This document shows, piece after piece, positions 1-9,609 of a DNA stretch of 64,000 nucleotides. The notes under the pieces are model-generated. The model was not told where the DNA came from and did no database searches. It saw only the letters and a program-made list of their open reading frames with translations. The stretch is taken from the NCBI GenBank assembly GCA_964540895.1, contig CAZIOP010000001.1:434001-498000 (forward strand), in the 5' to 3' direction. The position numbers and the translations under genes are program-made. Numbering within the stretch: the stretch's first letter is position 1; the number at the start of each line of letters is the position of its first letter. This stretch comes from Patescibacterium sp964540895 (GTDB lineage: Bacteria; Patescibacteriota; Patescibacteriia; Patescibacteriales; Patescibacteriaceae).

Positions 1-804
1 ACCACCAATTTCTGTAATAGTATTGAGTCCACTAGTTAAGGTGGCACCTAAGACATAAATTGTGTAACCAGAAGCAGCGTTAGTGGCGGCTGTTATATCA
101 TGAGCCGATGTTGCGCTTCCATTACCAAGTGTATCACCAGTTGCCCAACGAGCTCCTGATGATGACAAAGTACCAAAACCAATAGTTGAGTCAGTAACAG
201 CAAAAGAAATTGTGCTATCAACTGTAGCAGTGACTGAAACTTGGTCACCGCCAGAGGCTACGATAGGAATTCCAAGAGAACCAGAATCAGAAATACTGCC
301 AGCAAGAACTAATGTAGCAGTTTGAGCACCAGATGGGTTAGTAATTTGAATAGTACCAGCTCCTCCGCTAGTAGCATTTGCACCAATTTCAATCTGAACA
401 CAATGAGTAGCTGTAACTGTATCAGTTCCTGAAGTAATAGTTATTACTTGGCCTGATTGAGCAACTCCCCACGTCGCACCTGAAGGTGAGGCAGCTAATG
501 TCTTGTCAGAAAATGAACCACCACAGGTTGTAGCAGTCGCCATATCAACGTTTGCCACAGCGAAAGAACCCATAGTGAAGTCGGAATCAAAGGTTAAGGT
601 GAAGTTCTGACCGGCAGAAATACCAGTTGGAGTAACAAATTGAATAGTATGGTTAGCTAAGGTACTAACAGCTAAACGGCTTAAATTATCAGAAAAACTA
701 GTAACGGTAGCAGCCTGAGCGGGTAAAGCAAAAGGTGTCATCATGCCAAAAAAGGTAACAATGATGATGATATGAAGGCACCGTTCTAAAGCTGTTTTTT
801 TCAT
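1..804 (-). CDS. Secreted surface protein, C-terminus beyond the window edge
   Basis: Reads from ATG at 804-802 off the left edge, 268 codons visible with no stop. The N-terminus has a lysine start and a hydrophobic segment ending near the A-Q-A sequence, consistent with a signal peptide. The mature part is rich in Thr, Ser, Ala and Gly with alternating beta-like patterns and two cysteines, as in extracellular beta-sandwich proteins. The last 70 visible residues (from DSTIGFGTLSSS) match the C-terminal region of the next protein (DSTVGFGTLSSS, then a YATD/WATG and GATLT motif), so the two genes share a C-terminal module. Family not recognised. The start is supported by an extended -10 promoter 34 nt upstream. 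Confidence 0.7.
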   Translation of the reverse strand, partial: MKKTALERCLHIIIIVTFFGMMTPFALPAQAATVTSFSDNLSRLAVSTLANHTIQFVTPTGISAGQNFTLTFDSDFTMGSFAVANVDMATATTCGGSFSDKTLAASPSGATWGVAQSGQVITITSGTDTVTATHCVQIEIGANATSGGAGTIQITNPSGAQTATLVLAGSISDSGSLGIPIVASGGDQVSVTATVDSTISFAVTDSTIGFGTLSSSGARWATGDTLGNGSATSAHDITAATNAASGYTIYVLGATLTSGLNTITEIGG

Positions 805-837
805 ATTTATTATTTATATCAAGATATAGTCTTTTTT

Positions 838-846
838 AGTATACCA
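838..846 (-). promoter_or_regulatory. Extended -10 promoter for the 804 gene
   Basis: On the minus strand the sequence is TGGTATACT, an extended -10 element (TGn plus TATACT), 33 nt before the ATG at 804. No -35 hexamer is seen at the expected spacing. The same TGG/TGA/TGC-TATAMT pattern recurs before many genes in this window. Confidence 0.55.
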
Positions 847-891
847 CTTTTTTGAAGATTAACATATACCAATCAATGTCAAGACACATAG

Positions 892-3800
892 TTAAAAATT
901 ACCAACTACTGTGTACGTTAGGGTGGTTGAATAACTCCCTGGTTCTGTTGTGTTATAGATATTGGCTAAATAATCAATACCATAATCTCCAAAACCCGCT
1001 GAAGAAGACGTAGCCACATCATCAGCTACGGAACTTGTCGCATTATAGCCAAATTGTCCATCAACATCATAAGGCGAAACAGGTAAAACAGTATCAAAAT
1101 CATTTACAATTACTGTTAATCCAAATTGTTCCGTACCTGGACTGGGACTTGTGCCCGTACCTCCAATCGAATTAATGGTATAACCCTGGTTAGTTAAAGT
1201 TGCTCCTTTGACATAGAGTGTTAAGCCAGAAGTTGAACTTGAGGCAACATATAATAAGTGTGCACCAGCTGGTTGAGAAGCACTACCAAGTAAATTATCA
1301 GTAGCATATCGACTGGCACTCGAGCTTAAGGTTCCAAACCCTACCGTTGAATCTGATATAGTCATAGTAACTGATGGAGCAACTGTGGTAATTTCTGGAT
1401 AGACTGAATATGTACTTAATACCGTACCATCACTTTCTACCATTCTAAAACAATATGTTGTATATATTGGAGAAGAATTATCTTTCAACGAAAAATCCCA
1501 CAAACCATCTTGTCCGGAGTTAATTATCTTTTGTGAATTAGTAAAGTTATTCAATTCTTCATAGCTTTGTTGTCTAACGGTATGAGTACCATGAGTTGGA
1601 TCATTTGCATTGGTTGTTAAAGCTGTATTGTCAGTTGGGGTAGCGTTGTCATTAAATGCGATCAACGTACTTCCCGAAACATCGGTATACGCTGACGGCG
1701 TTCCACCAGATGGAGAAGCGCAAGTACCAGTCCCCTTGCCCACATATTGCAACTTAAAATTATTCTGAGATAATCGAAGATCGTCATTATCTAAATGTAA
1801 CAACATACGAAGCCGGAAAGCTGCATTTGTAGAGGCTAAAGTAGCCGCTGTATCTTGTGCCGCCAAGGTACTACCAACATCAGTACTATTAGCATTGTTA
1901 TACAACCGATACGCAGATTGTGTATATACTGGTTTTGACTCTACCCACTGAGGTGCCACCAAAGCAAAATCCCATTGATTAACTGAGTTATTAGAAGTGG
2001 CGCCTGATGTACCAGTACGTAACCGTAATGATATTTTATTATTTAAATTATCAATGTAGTCTTGCGCTTGTGTGCCAACAGATCCAAGATAGGAAGCCGA
2101 CTGTACATTATCAAACATAGATATACCGGTTGATCCCGCGGAAATTCCCATCTGTGAATACCCACCAATGTTACCAATAATACCGGAATAATCACGAATA
2201 CTAATATTCACTGCTCCGGCAACTCCAGACATAATAGCCACAGCTGTATACACCGAAGTCATATGGCTATAGGTTGGCAAAGTCACAGCAAATTTAATGT
2301 GCGAGGCAGCTGCTTCTTCCACAACGGCATCACCATCATTATCAAGGGCATAGTAATCATGACTAAATGTATTAGATTCATCTTCAGTTGCAATTTGCCA
2401 GGCATTAGCTGAACCAGTTGAATCAAAATCTCTAGTTCTAGAGCAGTCACCCGCACTATTAGTTCCAAAGGTAATTTCACAATCATTAGTATCAGTATTA
2501 GTTGTACCTACAATCATATATATTGCATCTGAACGAATAGTTGTTGTTGAATTTGATAAACCTCGCCAGCCAATTCGTATTTCACCATTTGAAATATAAT
2601 TGGAAATGGTCACATTATTTTTTACAAAGATCCGGGTTGTATCTGAGGTTGCACAGGTTATTGAATTAGGTGTCAAATCTTCCCACGAAGCAGAGTTAAA
2701 ATTATAAATTTTAGGTCGATACGTCAGTCCAGAAGCAGCTGAACAAGAATTCTCTGTTCTAAAATATATTGTATTCATACCTGTATATGTTTTGACGTTT
2801 TTGAAAGAGAAATAAAAATCAGAAATTGAACCAGCAGTCCCGGCTACTTCAACTCGAACATCATCAGAAAATCCCTGGGAAGCTGTAGTGGTACTTGTAT
2901 AATCACCTGTAATTGCACCGCTACCTAAATTAGTAATGCCCGCTGGCATATAGAGTGGGTTAACAACTGCCGATATAATCATGCTATCTATAGAAACAAC
3001 TGATGTTGTATTAGTGGTTGAGTAAAGCCTAATTCTGACCTCATTAGTGCTTTTTACAAAATTAGTTAGCGGAGTTGAAATTGATGTATTTGAACCATTT
3101 GACCAATAACCATCATATATCAACCAGATTGGTGATGTGGGACTTGTTGTATTGATCACAACTTTACGATTATTAAGAGTACGCCACCCTCCTCCCGTAC
3201 ATCGCGCGTCAGCGGCATTATCAACACTAGTACTGGATTCCCAATCACATATTTGCACTACTGTGTCTGGGGCCGTGGCATCTAAATCAAATTCAGTAAC
3301 CACTGTTAAGGTATTAGCACCATTGAGTTGAACTCCACCAAATACGAGTTGCATATCATAGCCACCACTTGTGCTGGCAACCTGCCAATGAAAATCTTCG
3401 TTACTCACTACTCCTCTCCATGAACCAGTATTTACACCTTCATTGGAAGCAACAGTAGCTGCTAAGATATTTTGAGCTGTACCTGTAACAAGTTGACCTC
3501 CCGTTGGTTGATATTGCCAAGAAGGGGTGGGATGACTAGCATCTTCAACCCATTGAATACTTAACATAACAAAATCCCACTCATTAATAGAATTATTAGA
3601 AGTTGCACCTCCACTGTTAGTCCCTAATTTAACCTGAAATTTACTATTTACAGTATCAACTTGACTAATTGCACTGAAATGACCTCCGGCTGGTCCGCCC
3701 CATGAAACACCACCAACAAGAATATTATCCGAATAAACTAAAGATGTTGTTCCGCTGGCTGCAGCAACATATTGAAAACCTCCACCTATAGTTGTTGCAT

Positions 3801-5292
3801 ATAAATTTCCATATGACCGAGTGTTAACCGTAACTGCTCCAGCAACTCCTGACATTATACGAGCAGAATACAATATACCAGTAATAACCATATTAGAAGC
3901 TGGGGTAATGGGCATATCTACTGTGGCTGCACCTGCTTCTTCAACCACGGCATCAGCATCGTCATCTGAGTAATAAAAATCATGTCCAAAGGTATTTGAT
4001 TCATCTTCAGTAGCAATTTTCCAGGTACTAGCAGTAGCATTACCATCAAGAGTTCGAGTATTGGAACAATCACCAGAATTATTAGTTCCAAAGGTAATTT
4101 CACAGGCGCTGGTATCGCTATTAGTAGACCCTACCATCATATAAATTAAATCAAAACGTAAGGCCGTAGTTGAATTTGATAAACCTCTCCACCCAACTCG
4201 TATTTCACCATTGGAAATATAATTGGAAATAGTGACATTATTCTTTGCCCAAAATGAAGTTGCATCAGTAGTAGAACAGGTAATAGAGGCTGTACTTAAA
4301 TCTTCCCACGAAGAAGAATTGAAATTATAAATTTTAGGCCTGTGAGTTAAGCCTGAAGCAGCTGAACACGAGTACTCGGCACGTACCATGATGGTATTCA
4401 TGCCTGTATATGTCTTAACATTTTTAAACGAAAAGTACATATCTGCTACTGTTCCGGCAGTTCCTGCCACTTCAAATCGGGTATTATCTGAAGCACCTTG
4501 AGTTATCACTGTAGTGTTAGGATACTCACCTGTTATACCACCTGAGCCTAAATTCGTAGCTGCAGCTGGGGAATAAATTGAATTAATAACAGCAAACACT
4601 CTTAAGTAATCAATAGAAACAACAGATGTGGTATTAGTTGTTGAATAATATCGAATACGAACTTCATTTGAGCCATTAATAAAATTAGTTAACGGTGTTG
4701 AGATTGGAGTATTTGAACCATTTGACCAGTATCCATCATAAATCTGCCAATGATAAGCTGTGGGTGTTACAGTTGTTATTCCAGTTTTAGTATTATTAAG
4801 TGTTCGCCATCCTCCAGTTGTACATCTGGCATCAGCCGCATTATCAACACTAGTTGAAGTAACCCAATCACAAATTTGTACAACCGTTGTTGGGGCCGTG
4901 GCATCTAAATCAAATTCAGTTTGAATCATGATAGTATTAGCACCGTTTAATTGCACGGCCCCAATCACAAGTTGAACATCATAGCCACTTGAAGTACTAG
5001 CATTTGCCCAATGATAATCATCATCACCCAGTGTTCCTTTCCATGATCCTGTGTTTACTCCTTCGTTAGACGCAGCTGTGGCTGAAAGAATGGTTTGAGC
5101 AGTCCCTGTTACCAATTGTCCGCTTGAGGGCGTAAACTGATATGTAGCCTTAACTGGATTAACAACTTTTGGTTCTATTTTTATTTCATTATTTTCTTTC
5201 TTAATCTGGATATGAAATCCAGAGAGTACACTAGAAAAAATAATAATAAAAATAATAATTTTCTGTATATATAGTCGAAGAGTTCTCATCAT
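892..5292 (-). CDS. Large secreted surface protein with tandem internal duplication
   Basis: 1466 residues. The N-terminus (residues 5-27) is a hydrophobic export segment. Residues about 51-591 and 592-1125 are two homologous copies of the same 541-residue unit; both contain GQLVTGTAQ, FDLDATAP, ICDW, SVDNAADARC, IYDGYWSNGSNT, FKNVKTYTGMNTI and CEITFGTN. The rest holds a further domain and a C-terminal module shared with the gene to the left. Composition is rich in Ser, Thr, Asn and Gly with paired cysteines, typical of extracellular beta-structure. It starts 3 nt after the stop of the 525-residue gene upstream, so the two are probably co-transcribed. Specific function unknown; an adhesin or surface-layer role is inference only. 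Confidence 0.8.
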   Translation of the reverse strand: MMRTLRLYIQKIIIFIIIFSSVLSGFHIQIKKENNEIKIEPKVVNPVKATYQFTPSSGQLVTGTAQTILSATAASNEGVNTGSWKGTLGDDDYHWANASTSSGYDVQLVIGAVQLNGANTIMIQTEFDLDATAPTTVVQICDWVTSTSVDNAADARCTTGGWRTLNNTKTGITTVTPTAYHWQIYDGYWSNGSNTPISTPLTNFINGSNEVRIRYYSTTNTTSVVSIDYLRVFAVINSIYSPAAATNLGSGGITGEYPNTTVITQGASDNTRFEVAGTAGTVADMYFSFKNVKTYTGMNTIMVRAEYSCSAASGLTHRPKIYNFNSSSWEDLSTASITCSTTDATSFWAKNNVTISNYISNGEIRVGWRGLSNSTTALRFDLIYMMVGSTNSDTSACEITFGTNNSGDCSNTRTLDGNATASTWKIATEDESNTFGHDFYYSDDDADAVVEEAGAATVDMPITPASNMVITGILYSARIMSGVAGAVTVNTRSYGNLYATTIGGGFQYVAAASGTTSLVYSDNILVGGVSWGGPAGGHFSAISQVDTVNSKFQVKLGTNSGGATSNNSINEWDFVMLSIQWVEDASHPTPSWQYQPTGGQLVTGTAQNILAATVASNEGVNTGSWRGVVSNEDFHWQVASTSGGYDMQLVFGGVQLNGANTLTVVTEFDLDATAPDTVVQICDWESSTSVDNAADARCTGGGWRTLNNRKVVINTTSPTSPIWLIYDGYWSNGSNTSISTPLTNFVKSTNEVRIRLYSTTNTTSVVSIDSMIISAVVNPLYMPAGITNLGSGAITGDYTSTTTASQGFSDDVRVEVAGTAGSISDFYFSFKNVKTYTGMNTIYFRTENSCSAASGLTYRPKIYNFNSASWEDLTPNSITCATSDTTRIFVKNNVTISNYISNGEIRIGWRGLSNSTTTIRSDAIYMIVGTTNTDTNDCEITFGTNSAGDCSRTRDFDSTGSANAWQIATEDESNTFSHDYYALDNDGDAVVEEAAASHIKFAVTLPTYSHMTSVYTAVAIMSGVAGAVNISIRDYSGIIGNIGGYSQMGISAGSTGISMFDNVQSASYLGSVGTQAQDYIDNLNNKISLRLRTGTSGATSNNSVNQWDFALVAPQWVESKPVYTQSAYRLYNNANSTDVGSTLAAQDTAATLASTNAAFRLRMLLHLDNDDLRLSQNNFKLQYVGKGTGTCASPSGGTPSAYTDVSGSTLIAFNDNATPTDNTALTTNANDPTHGTHTVRQQSYEELNNFTNSQKIINSGQDGLWDFSLKDNSSPIYTTYCFRMVESDGTVLSTYSVYPEITTVAPSVTMTISDSTVGFGTLSSSASRYATDNLLGSASQPAGAHLLYVASSSTSGLTLYVKGATLTNQGYTINSIGGTGTSPSPGTEQFGLTVIVNDFDTVLPVSPYDVDGQFGYNATSSVADDVATSSSAGFGDYGIDYLANIYNTTEPGSYSTTLTYTVVGNF
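1925..5142 (-). repeat. Two-copy tandem intragenic repeat, unit about 1.62 kb
   Basis: Unit 1 is about 5142-3520 and unit 2 about 3519-1925. Matching landmarks are offset by about 1625 nt, for example the stretch encoding TEDESNTF near 3990 and again near 2365, and GQLVTGTAQ near 5095 and 3470. DNA similarity is still visible by eye, though many synonymous and some replacement differences show the duplication is not very recent. Confidence 0.8.
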
Positions 5293-5295
5293 ATC

Positions 5296-6873
5296 TTATT
5301 CTGAGAAAATAAATTTCTGTTCAAGTGAACTTAAAATAGCTTTTTTTTCTTGGCTTGAAGGATTTCTATATATAATATAGTTTAAACCCTCTTCTGGTTG
5401 ATAGACCTGTGAATTATAACCCTGTGTCAAAATATTAAAAGAATTTAAGGTTGTGCCTTTTTGGTTCAACCAAAAAATATACCCATCTTGAAGTGATATT
5501 GGAACAGTACTATGAACTGAGTCATCTCTGGCTATAAAATTCCAATAAAAATCTTTTTTCCTATTAATTTTAACATTTTCTAAGTCAGGTTCAGGAACAA
5601 TAACTTCTGAAGGTGTTTCTATTTCTGATTTAATCGTTTCTGATATATCTAACTCTGGTTCACTTAGTTGTTCATTTGAAGCAATTTGAATAGGAGATTC
5701 CGGAAGAGTTATGTTCTCAGAGTCTGCCATTTCTTCTGTCTTAATTTCTACTTTTTTATTTTCGTTTTCTGCCTGTTCTTCTGGTTCAAGAGTCCTATAC
5801 CAAATCTCATATTCTTTATTATCTGCTCGTTTAATTCTAATTGCTTCAATATTTTCTATTGTAACATCATCAAGTACAGTATCAACATGTAAGTCGGGTT
5901 GTCTAATTGGATCTTCCGATTTGTTATATTTAATAACCAACCCAATACCTTGAAGATGTAAGGATTCATGACTATCAATTGTTAACAATGACGTTAAGGC
6001 TACTTGTAAATTTGATATGTCCTCTATTGTTAAATCTATAGGATACTTTGCAGTTAAATTTTCATACGTAATTTGGCCAAAGGGTAGCATTGTGGTTTTG
6101 TCTTTTTGATATGTGATATTAAATAATGACGTTCCAGATGGTTGCATGGGCTGATTATTTTCTTCGTTAGTTTCTATTTCCTGTTCTGAATCATTTTCAG
6201 AAACACTTGGTATTTCACTGTTGGTAATACCTATTATTTGACTATCTTCAGTTACAGGTATTTCAAGAGTTGATGAGTCTATTGGTTGCAAAATAACTTC
6301 TTCTTCCGCCTGTGCTATTGGAGTACTAAACGAAAGCCACATCGGTAAACGTGAAATTGGTTCATTGGAAGCTTCGGGAACAACTGGGGTTTCTATTGTT
6401 TCTGATTCCTGACTTGGCTCTTCAGTTTCTGGTAGTTGTTCATCATTGTTAGTAGTAGGTGCCTCGGGTTCCTGCTCTGATTCACTAGGAGGTACAGGGA
6501 TAACATCATAACTTTCTTCAATCGGTGGCTCAACTACTGATTTACTTTCAGTATCAACTGACCATATAAATTCAAGTTGAGCCTCAGTTATTACTGCATC
6601 ATTTGGTAAGTCGCCTATAAAAGAATCACAGGTTATGGCATCGCCAGCAGCTAGTGACTCCGCGCCACCAGACTCATCTTCAGCAGGATCACCAGCCACT
6701 GACGCAGAATTAGACCATGTACCCTGACAATGATCAGGAAACAAGACAATTTCACCAGCAAATGATTTTTTTGTGTTGAATAAAAACGGATAAATAATAA
6801 GCAAAAAAATAGCCATGGCTATGACTAACCTGATACTTTTTTTATGAAAAAAAGAATTAAGATTTGTTGGCAT
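5296..6873 (-). CDS. Membrane-anchored Pro/Glu/Ser-rich surface protein
   Basis: 525 residues. Residues 13-31 form a hydrophobic segment followed by KKSFAGE, compatible with a signal peptide or N-terminal anchor. Residues 35-95 are a small domain with two cysteines (DHCQGTW, ITCDSF). Residues 100-240 and 355-430 are low-complexity, rich in E, P, S and T, resembling a wall-spanning or disordered spacer. Two short folded stretches lie at about 250-360 and 435-520. No family recognised. It lies directly upstream of the 1466-residue protein and has an extended -10 promoter only 12 nt before its ATG. Confidence 0.65.
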   Translation of the reverse strand: MPTNLNSFFHKKSIRLVIAMAIFLLIIYPFLFNTKKSFAGEIVLFPDHCQGTWSNSASVAGDPAEDESGGAESLAAGDAITCDSFIGDLPNDAVITEAQLEFIWSVDTESKSVVEPPIEESYDVIPVPPSESEQEPEAPTTNNDEQLPETEEPSQESETIETPVVPEASNEPISRLPMWLSFSTPIAQAEEEVILQPIDSSTLEIPVTEDSQIIGITNSEIPSVSENDSEQEIETNEENNQPMQPSGTSLFNITYQKDKTTMLPFGQITYENLTAKYPIDLTIEDISNLQVALTSLLTIDSHESLHLQGIGLVIKYNKSEDPIRQPDLHVDTVLDDVTIENIEAIRIKRADNKEYEIWYRTLEPEEQAENENKKVEIKTEEMADSENITLPESPIQIASNEQLSEPELDISETIKSEIETPSEVIVPEPDLENVKINRKKDFYWNFIARDDSVHSTVPISLQDGYIFWLNQKGTTLNSFNILTQGYNSQVYQPEEGLNYIIYRNPSSQEKKAILSSLEQKFIFSE

Positions 6874-6885
6874 GATGATACATAT

Positions 6886-6894
6886 AGTATACCA
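6886..6894 (-). promoter_or_regulatory. Extended -10 promoter next to the 6873 start
   Basis: Minus-strand TGGTATACT. The -10 hexamer ends 12 nt before the ATG, so transcription would begin about 5 nt before the start codon and leave almost no leader. No -35 hexamer is seen. Confidence 0.5.
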
Positions 6895-6954
6895 TATACC
6901 ACATATTAAGACGCTTATTATTATTTTATTCTATTTAACAAAACTTTCACCAAA

Positions 6955-7527
6955 CTAGAGAATAATTACACTCGCCACCATGAAATAAATTAATAAACTG
7001 ACTAAATCCTGAATAACAGTAGCCACTGGCCCAGAACCAAGGGCTGGATCATTATGATTTCTTCTAATCAAATTTGGTATAATAACTGCCAAAATTGGAG
7101 CTAACGTTAAGTTTATGAATATTGTTAGACCAAGTGTTAACCCGAGTGACGATGAATGAAGCCAATGGGAGGCAAAAAAACCAACTAAACTACCAAAAAT
7201 TGTCCCTAAGGCAAAACCAACTCCCAGTTCTTTTATAAGGTAGTGAAAAAAACGAATTTTCTTTTGAGCTACAGCTCGAATATAGATTGATTCAGTTTGT
7301 GAGCCGACGGCATCACTTAAATACACAATAATGGGAATAAAAAAAGCTAATCGGATATCAGTTTTTAATATCTGTTCAGCATGTGACAATAATACTGTAG
7401 TACATAAACCACCCAATAATCCAAGAAACAACCAGGGGACACGCTCCTGTATTAAATGCTCAACTGTTTCAGTGGCAGCATCTTCATTTTCGTATTTCTG
7501 TCTTTTAAATATTGGCATTTTTTTCAT
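6955..7527 (-). CDS. MgtE-type divalent cation transporter, membrane domain only
   Basis: 190 residues. The sequence from RVPWLFLGLLGG through FFIPIIVYLSDAVGSQTES to DPALGSGPVATVIQD and a final hydrophobic helix matches the transmembrane domain of MgtE Mg2+ channels, about five helices. In that family the conserved DPA..SGP segment lines the pore. The N-terminal superhelical domain and the CBS pair that gate full-length MgtE by Mg2+ are absent; only about 28 cytosolic residues precede the first helix. It follows the sortase gene by 8 nt and probably belongs to the same transcript. Such short MgtE-like proteins would have to dimerise to form a pore; substrate unproven. Confidence 0.8.
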   Translation of the reverse strand: MKKMPIFKRQKYENEDAATETVEHLIQERVPWLFLGLLGGLCTTVLLSHAEQILKTDIRLAFFIPIIVYLSDAVGSQTESIYIRAVAQKKIRFFHYLIKELGVGFALGTIFGSLVGFFASHWLHSSSLGLTLGLTIFINLTLAPILAVIIPNLIRRNHNDPALGSGPVATVIQDLVSLLIYFMVASVIIL

Positions 7528-7535
7528 AGGATCGA

Positions 7536-8153
7536 TTAAGGAACTAGCTCTGTAAAGACTACTAACCTTTTGGTATAATCATGAGCTTGTTTGTCCCACT
7601 CCCCCGCACAGGTAATAATATTTAAATATATACCATCATCTTTTTTAAAAATAGCCGTAGTATCTGCGCCCACGTCATATAACTTTTTGTCTCGAATTAC
7701 AAACTTCAAAATCTTATTTGATTCGTCTTTTATTTCAACTGTTCCACCAACTACCACTTTATCAAGATCTTTAAAGACAGCCGTTAAACCTTGCTCACCA
7801 TCTAGATGACCATCGATAACGGCACTTCCCTTTTCACCTGGCTTTGGCCCAAACTTATACCAAGCAACATCATTCGGGTCTTGTGGAACATCCATCGCAC
7901 CCTCTGGTGTTATGCCCACAGGTTCAATAATCGCCGCAACTTGAATGCTGGGAATTTGTACATAGACTGGTACCCCTATTTTCTGAGCAGCTTGAGGAAT
8001 CGACGTATTCCCAACTGCCTCTACTGGTACATAGTAATCAAAATTAACCAAGTATAGTAAACCCACTAAAAAAAATGCCAGAACAAGGGATAGACTTCCG
8101 TATATCCAATGTACCTGGCATTTTTCTTGTGAAACGCGAGATTTTGATTTCAT
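7536..8153 (-). CDS. Sortase (class E/F-like transpeptidase)
   Basis: 205 residues. A single N-terminal membrane helix (about 18-37) is followed by the sortase beta-barrel. The catalytic triad is visible: His116 in IDGHLDG, Cys182 in NIITCAGEWD, and Arg196 in TKRLVVF. Sortases cleave a LPXTG-like signal and join the protein to a cell-surface nucleophile. The gene directly upstream ends in such a signal (FPKTG), and the two overlap by one base (TAATG), so this is a dedicated sortase-substrate pair by context. The single N-terminal anchor and TC-A-G-x-W-D motif suit the small class D/E/F sortases; the exact class needs a search. Confidence 0.9.
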   Translation of the reverse strand: MKSKSRVSQEKCQVHWIYGSLSLVLAFFLVGLLYLVNFDYYVPVEAVGNTSIPQAAQKIGVPVYVQIPSIQVAAIIEPVGITPEGAMDVPQDPNDVAWYKFGPKPGEKGSAVIDGHLDGEQGLTAVFKDLDKVVVGGTVEIKDESNKILKFVIRDKKLYDVGADTTAIFKKDDGIYLNIITCAGEWDKQAHDYTKRLVVFTELVP

Positions 8154-9487
8154 TATTTAGATGACAATGAAAATTCTTTACGAGAGTAAGCCATCCATGA
8201 AGCAGCTAGTAACATTAATCCACTCATCAAATAACTGTAGACATTATTAGTATGATTAGCTGGTCCAGAACCTGTCTTAGGAAATGATGGCGCAGCTGTG
8301 ACTTGTACACCTAGAACTTGAGGACTAGTTGGATCGTCAGCAAAACGTTGTTCACCTAAAACCTGTTGATCTGGAGTAATAGAATCGACTGGAGGTGTAG
8401 GAGGGGTATTAGTGACGTTAGTTGGAATAAATCCACCGCCGCCCCCACCGCCGCCGCCTGATCCTCCACCGCCGCCTGGAGGAGGGGCACAATCAATATT
8501 AGCAGTTACCTTCCATTCATCACTACCAATTTTAGGAAACTTAGATGGTGAATCACTAACTACTACTTTCCAATCACTAGTTTCAAGAGATCTGGTATTC
8601 TTAGAAGTAAACTCAACGGTGTTAGTAAATTCATTAGCACCACAAACCAAACGGACATCAGCTTCAGCATCTTTACTAAAAGTTAAATCATACGTAAGAT
8701 CTACCTTCTGTCCCTCAATGCAATATTTAGCCTTCTGAGGACCAGCTGGGTGTGAGTCAGTGATAGTAATACACTTATCATATTCAGTGGTAGGCTGTCC
8801 CCAAACAACAGGGACTGTGGCAACACCACCTTGAATAACACCTGTAGTGGTTACTGTAACAGTGTTTTGAGTATCAGCTAAACTACTGGTAGAAACGTAA
8901 GAGCAGTTTAAAGTGGAATTAGGCATCAAAATATAAGGAAATGATACTCCACAATCAATACTAACTGGACCTACGTCATTCATCACATCTGTAATGCTAG
9001 AAATGAATGCTGCATTAATATATGGGTTTGTAACAGTGATTGTTCCATACACTTTATGGTTACTGTCTTCTGATTCTGCTGTCGGAGTAATTGTATAGCT
9101 AACTGTCTCCACATCACTAGCATCAACTGTTCCTAAGTTAGAGATAGTACCAGTTTTTTCAATACTCCAATCCCAGGAGCGAGTATATGACGTATTAGCT
9201 GTTTTTGAAATAATCAATTTTGGAACTTCTGGTACTTCTATTATCTCCGGTAATATAATGTCAGGATCCGTATTCGGTACTTTATCAACTACAGGAGCTG
9301 ACTTAACATCAGAAACATCTACGGGATTTTTATCTTCTTTCTCAGCAACTTTGACAGGGGGAGCCACAACATCAGAAACATCGGTAAATAATTCGGGACT
9401 AAGCGCTGCCTGGGTGTTAATAGACACAGGAGCGAGTGCACTGAAAATAAGTGTTATCAGTGAAAAAATAGCTAGATTTTTTTTCAT
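8153..9487 (-). CDS. Sortase-anchored surface protein with FPKTG sorting signal
   Basis: 444 residues. An N-terminal signal peptide (residues 1-28, ending NTQAAL) and a C-terminal sorting signal are both present: FPKTG at about 402-406, a hydrophobic helix (LMSGLMLLAASWMAY) and the charged tail SRKEF. Between them lie a Pro/Val/Asp-rich linker (about 30-95), two beta-rich DUF11/pilin-like stretches (about 95-330), and a glycine tract just after APPP at about 340-355, encoded by a C/G-rich run at 8434-8485 that stands out in this AT-rich DNA. It is the obvious substrate of the adjacent sortase. The function of the ectodomain is unknown. Confidence 0.85.
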   Translation of the reverse strand: MKKNLAIFSLITLIFSALAPVSINTQAALSPELFTDVSDVVAPPVKVAEKEDKNPVDVSDVKSAPVVDKVPNTDPDIILPEIIEVPEVPKLIISKTANTSYTRSWDWSIEKTGTISNLGTVDASDVETVSYTITPTAESEDSNHKVYGTITVTNPYINAAFISSITDVMNDVGPVSIDCGVSFPYILMPNSTLNCSYVSTSSLADTQNTVTVTTTGVIQGGVATVPVVWGQPTTEYDKCITITDSHPAGPQKAKYCIEGQKVDLTYDLTFSKDAEADVRLVCGANEFTNTVEFTSKNTRSLETSDWKVVVSDSPSKFPKIGSDEWKVTANIDCAPPPGGGGGSGGGGGGGGGFIPTNVTNTPPTPPVDSITPDQQVLGEQRFADDPTSPQVLGVQVTAAPSFPKTGSGPANHTNNVYSYLMSGLMLLAASWMAYSRKEFSLSSK

Positions 9488-9609
9488 AGGAGGGTATTTA
9501 GAGGATTAATTAGAGGGTTCGACTTTTGAGGTTTTATTGCACAAACGTAATAAAGTAGAAATATATTATTAACAGTTTGTCAACATATTATATTTATTCT
9601 TATATTATA

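Noticed and set aside
8434..8485. C/G-rich run as a structured DNA or RNA element
   Set aside because: It is explained by a glycine linker in the encoded protein.
8412..8738. Plus-strand open frame inside the sortase substrate gene
   Set aside because: Low-complexity complement of the Gly/Pro-rich region; the sense-strand protein has signal peptide and sorting signal.
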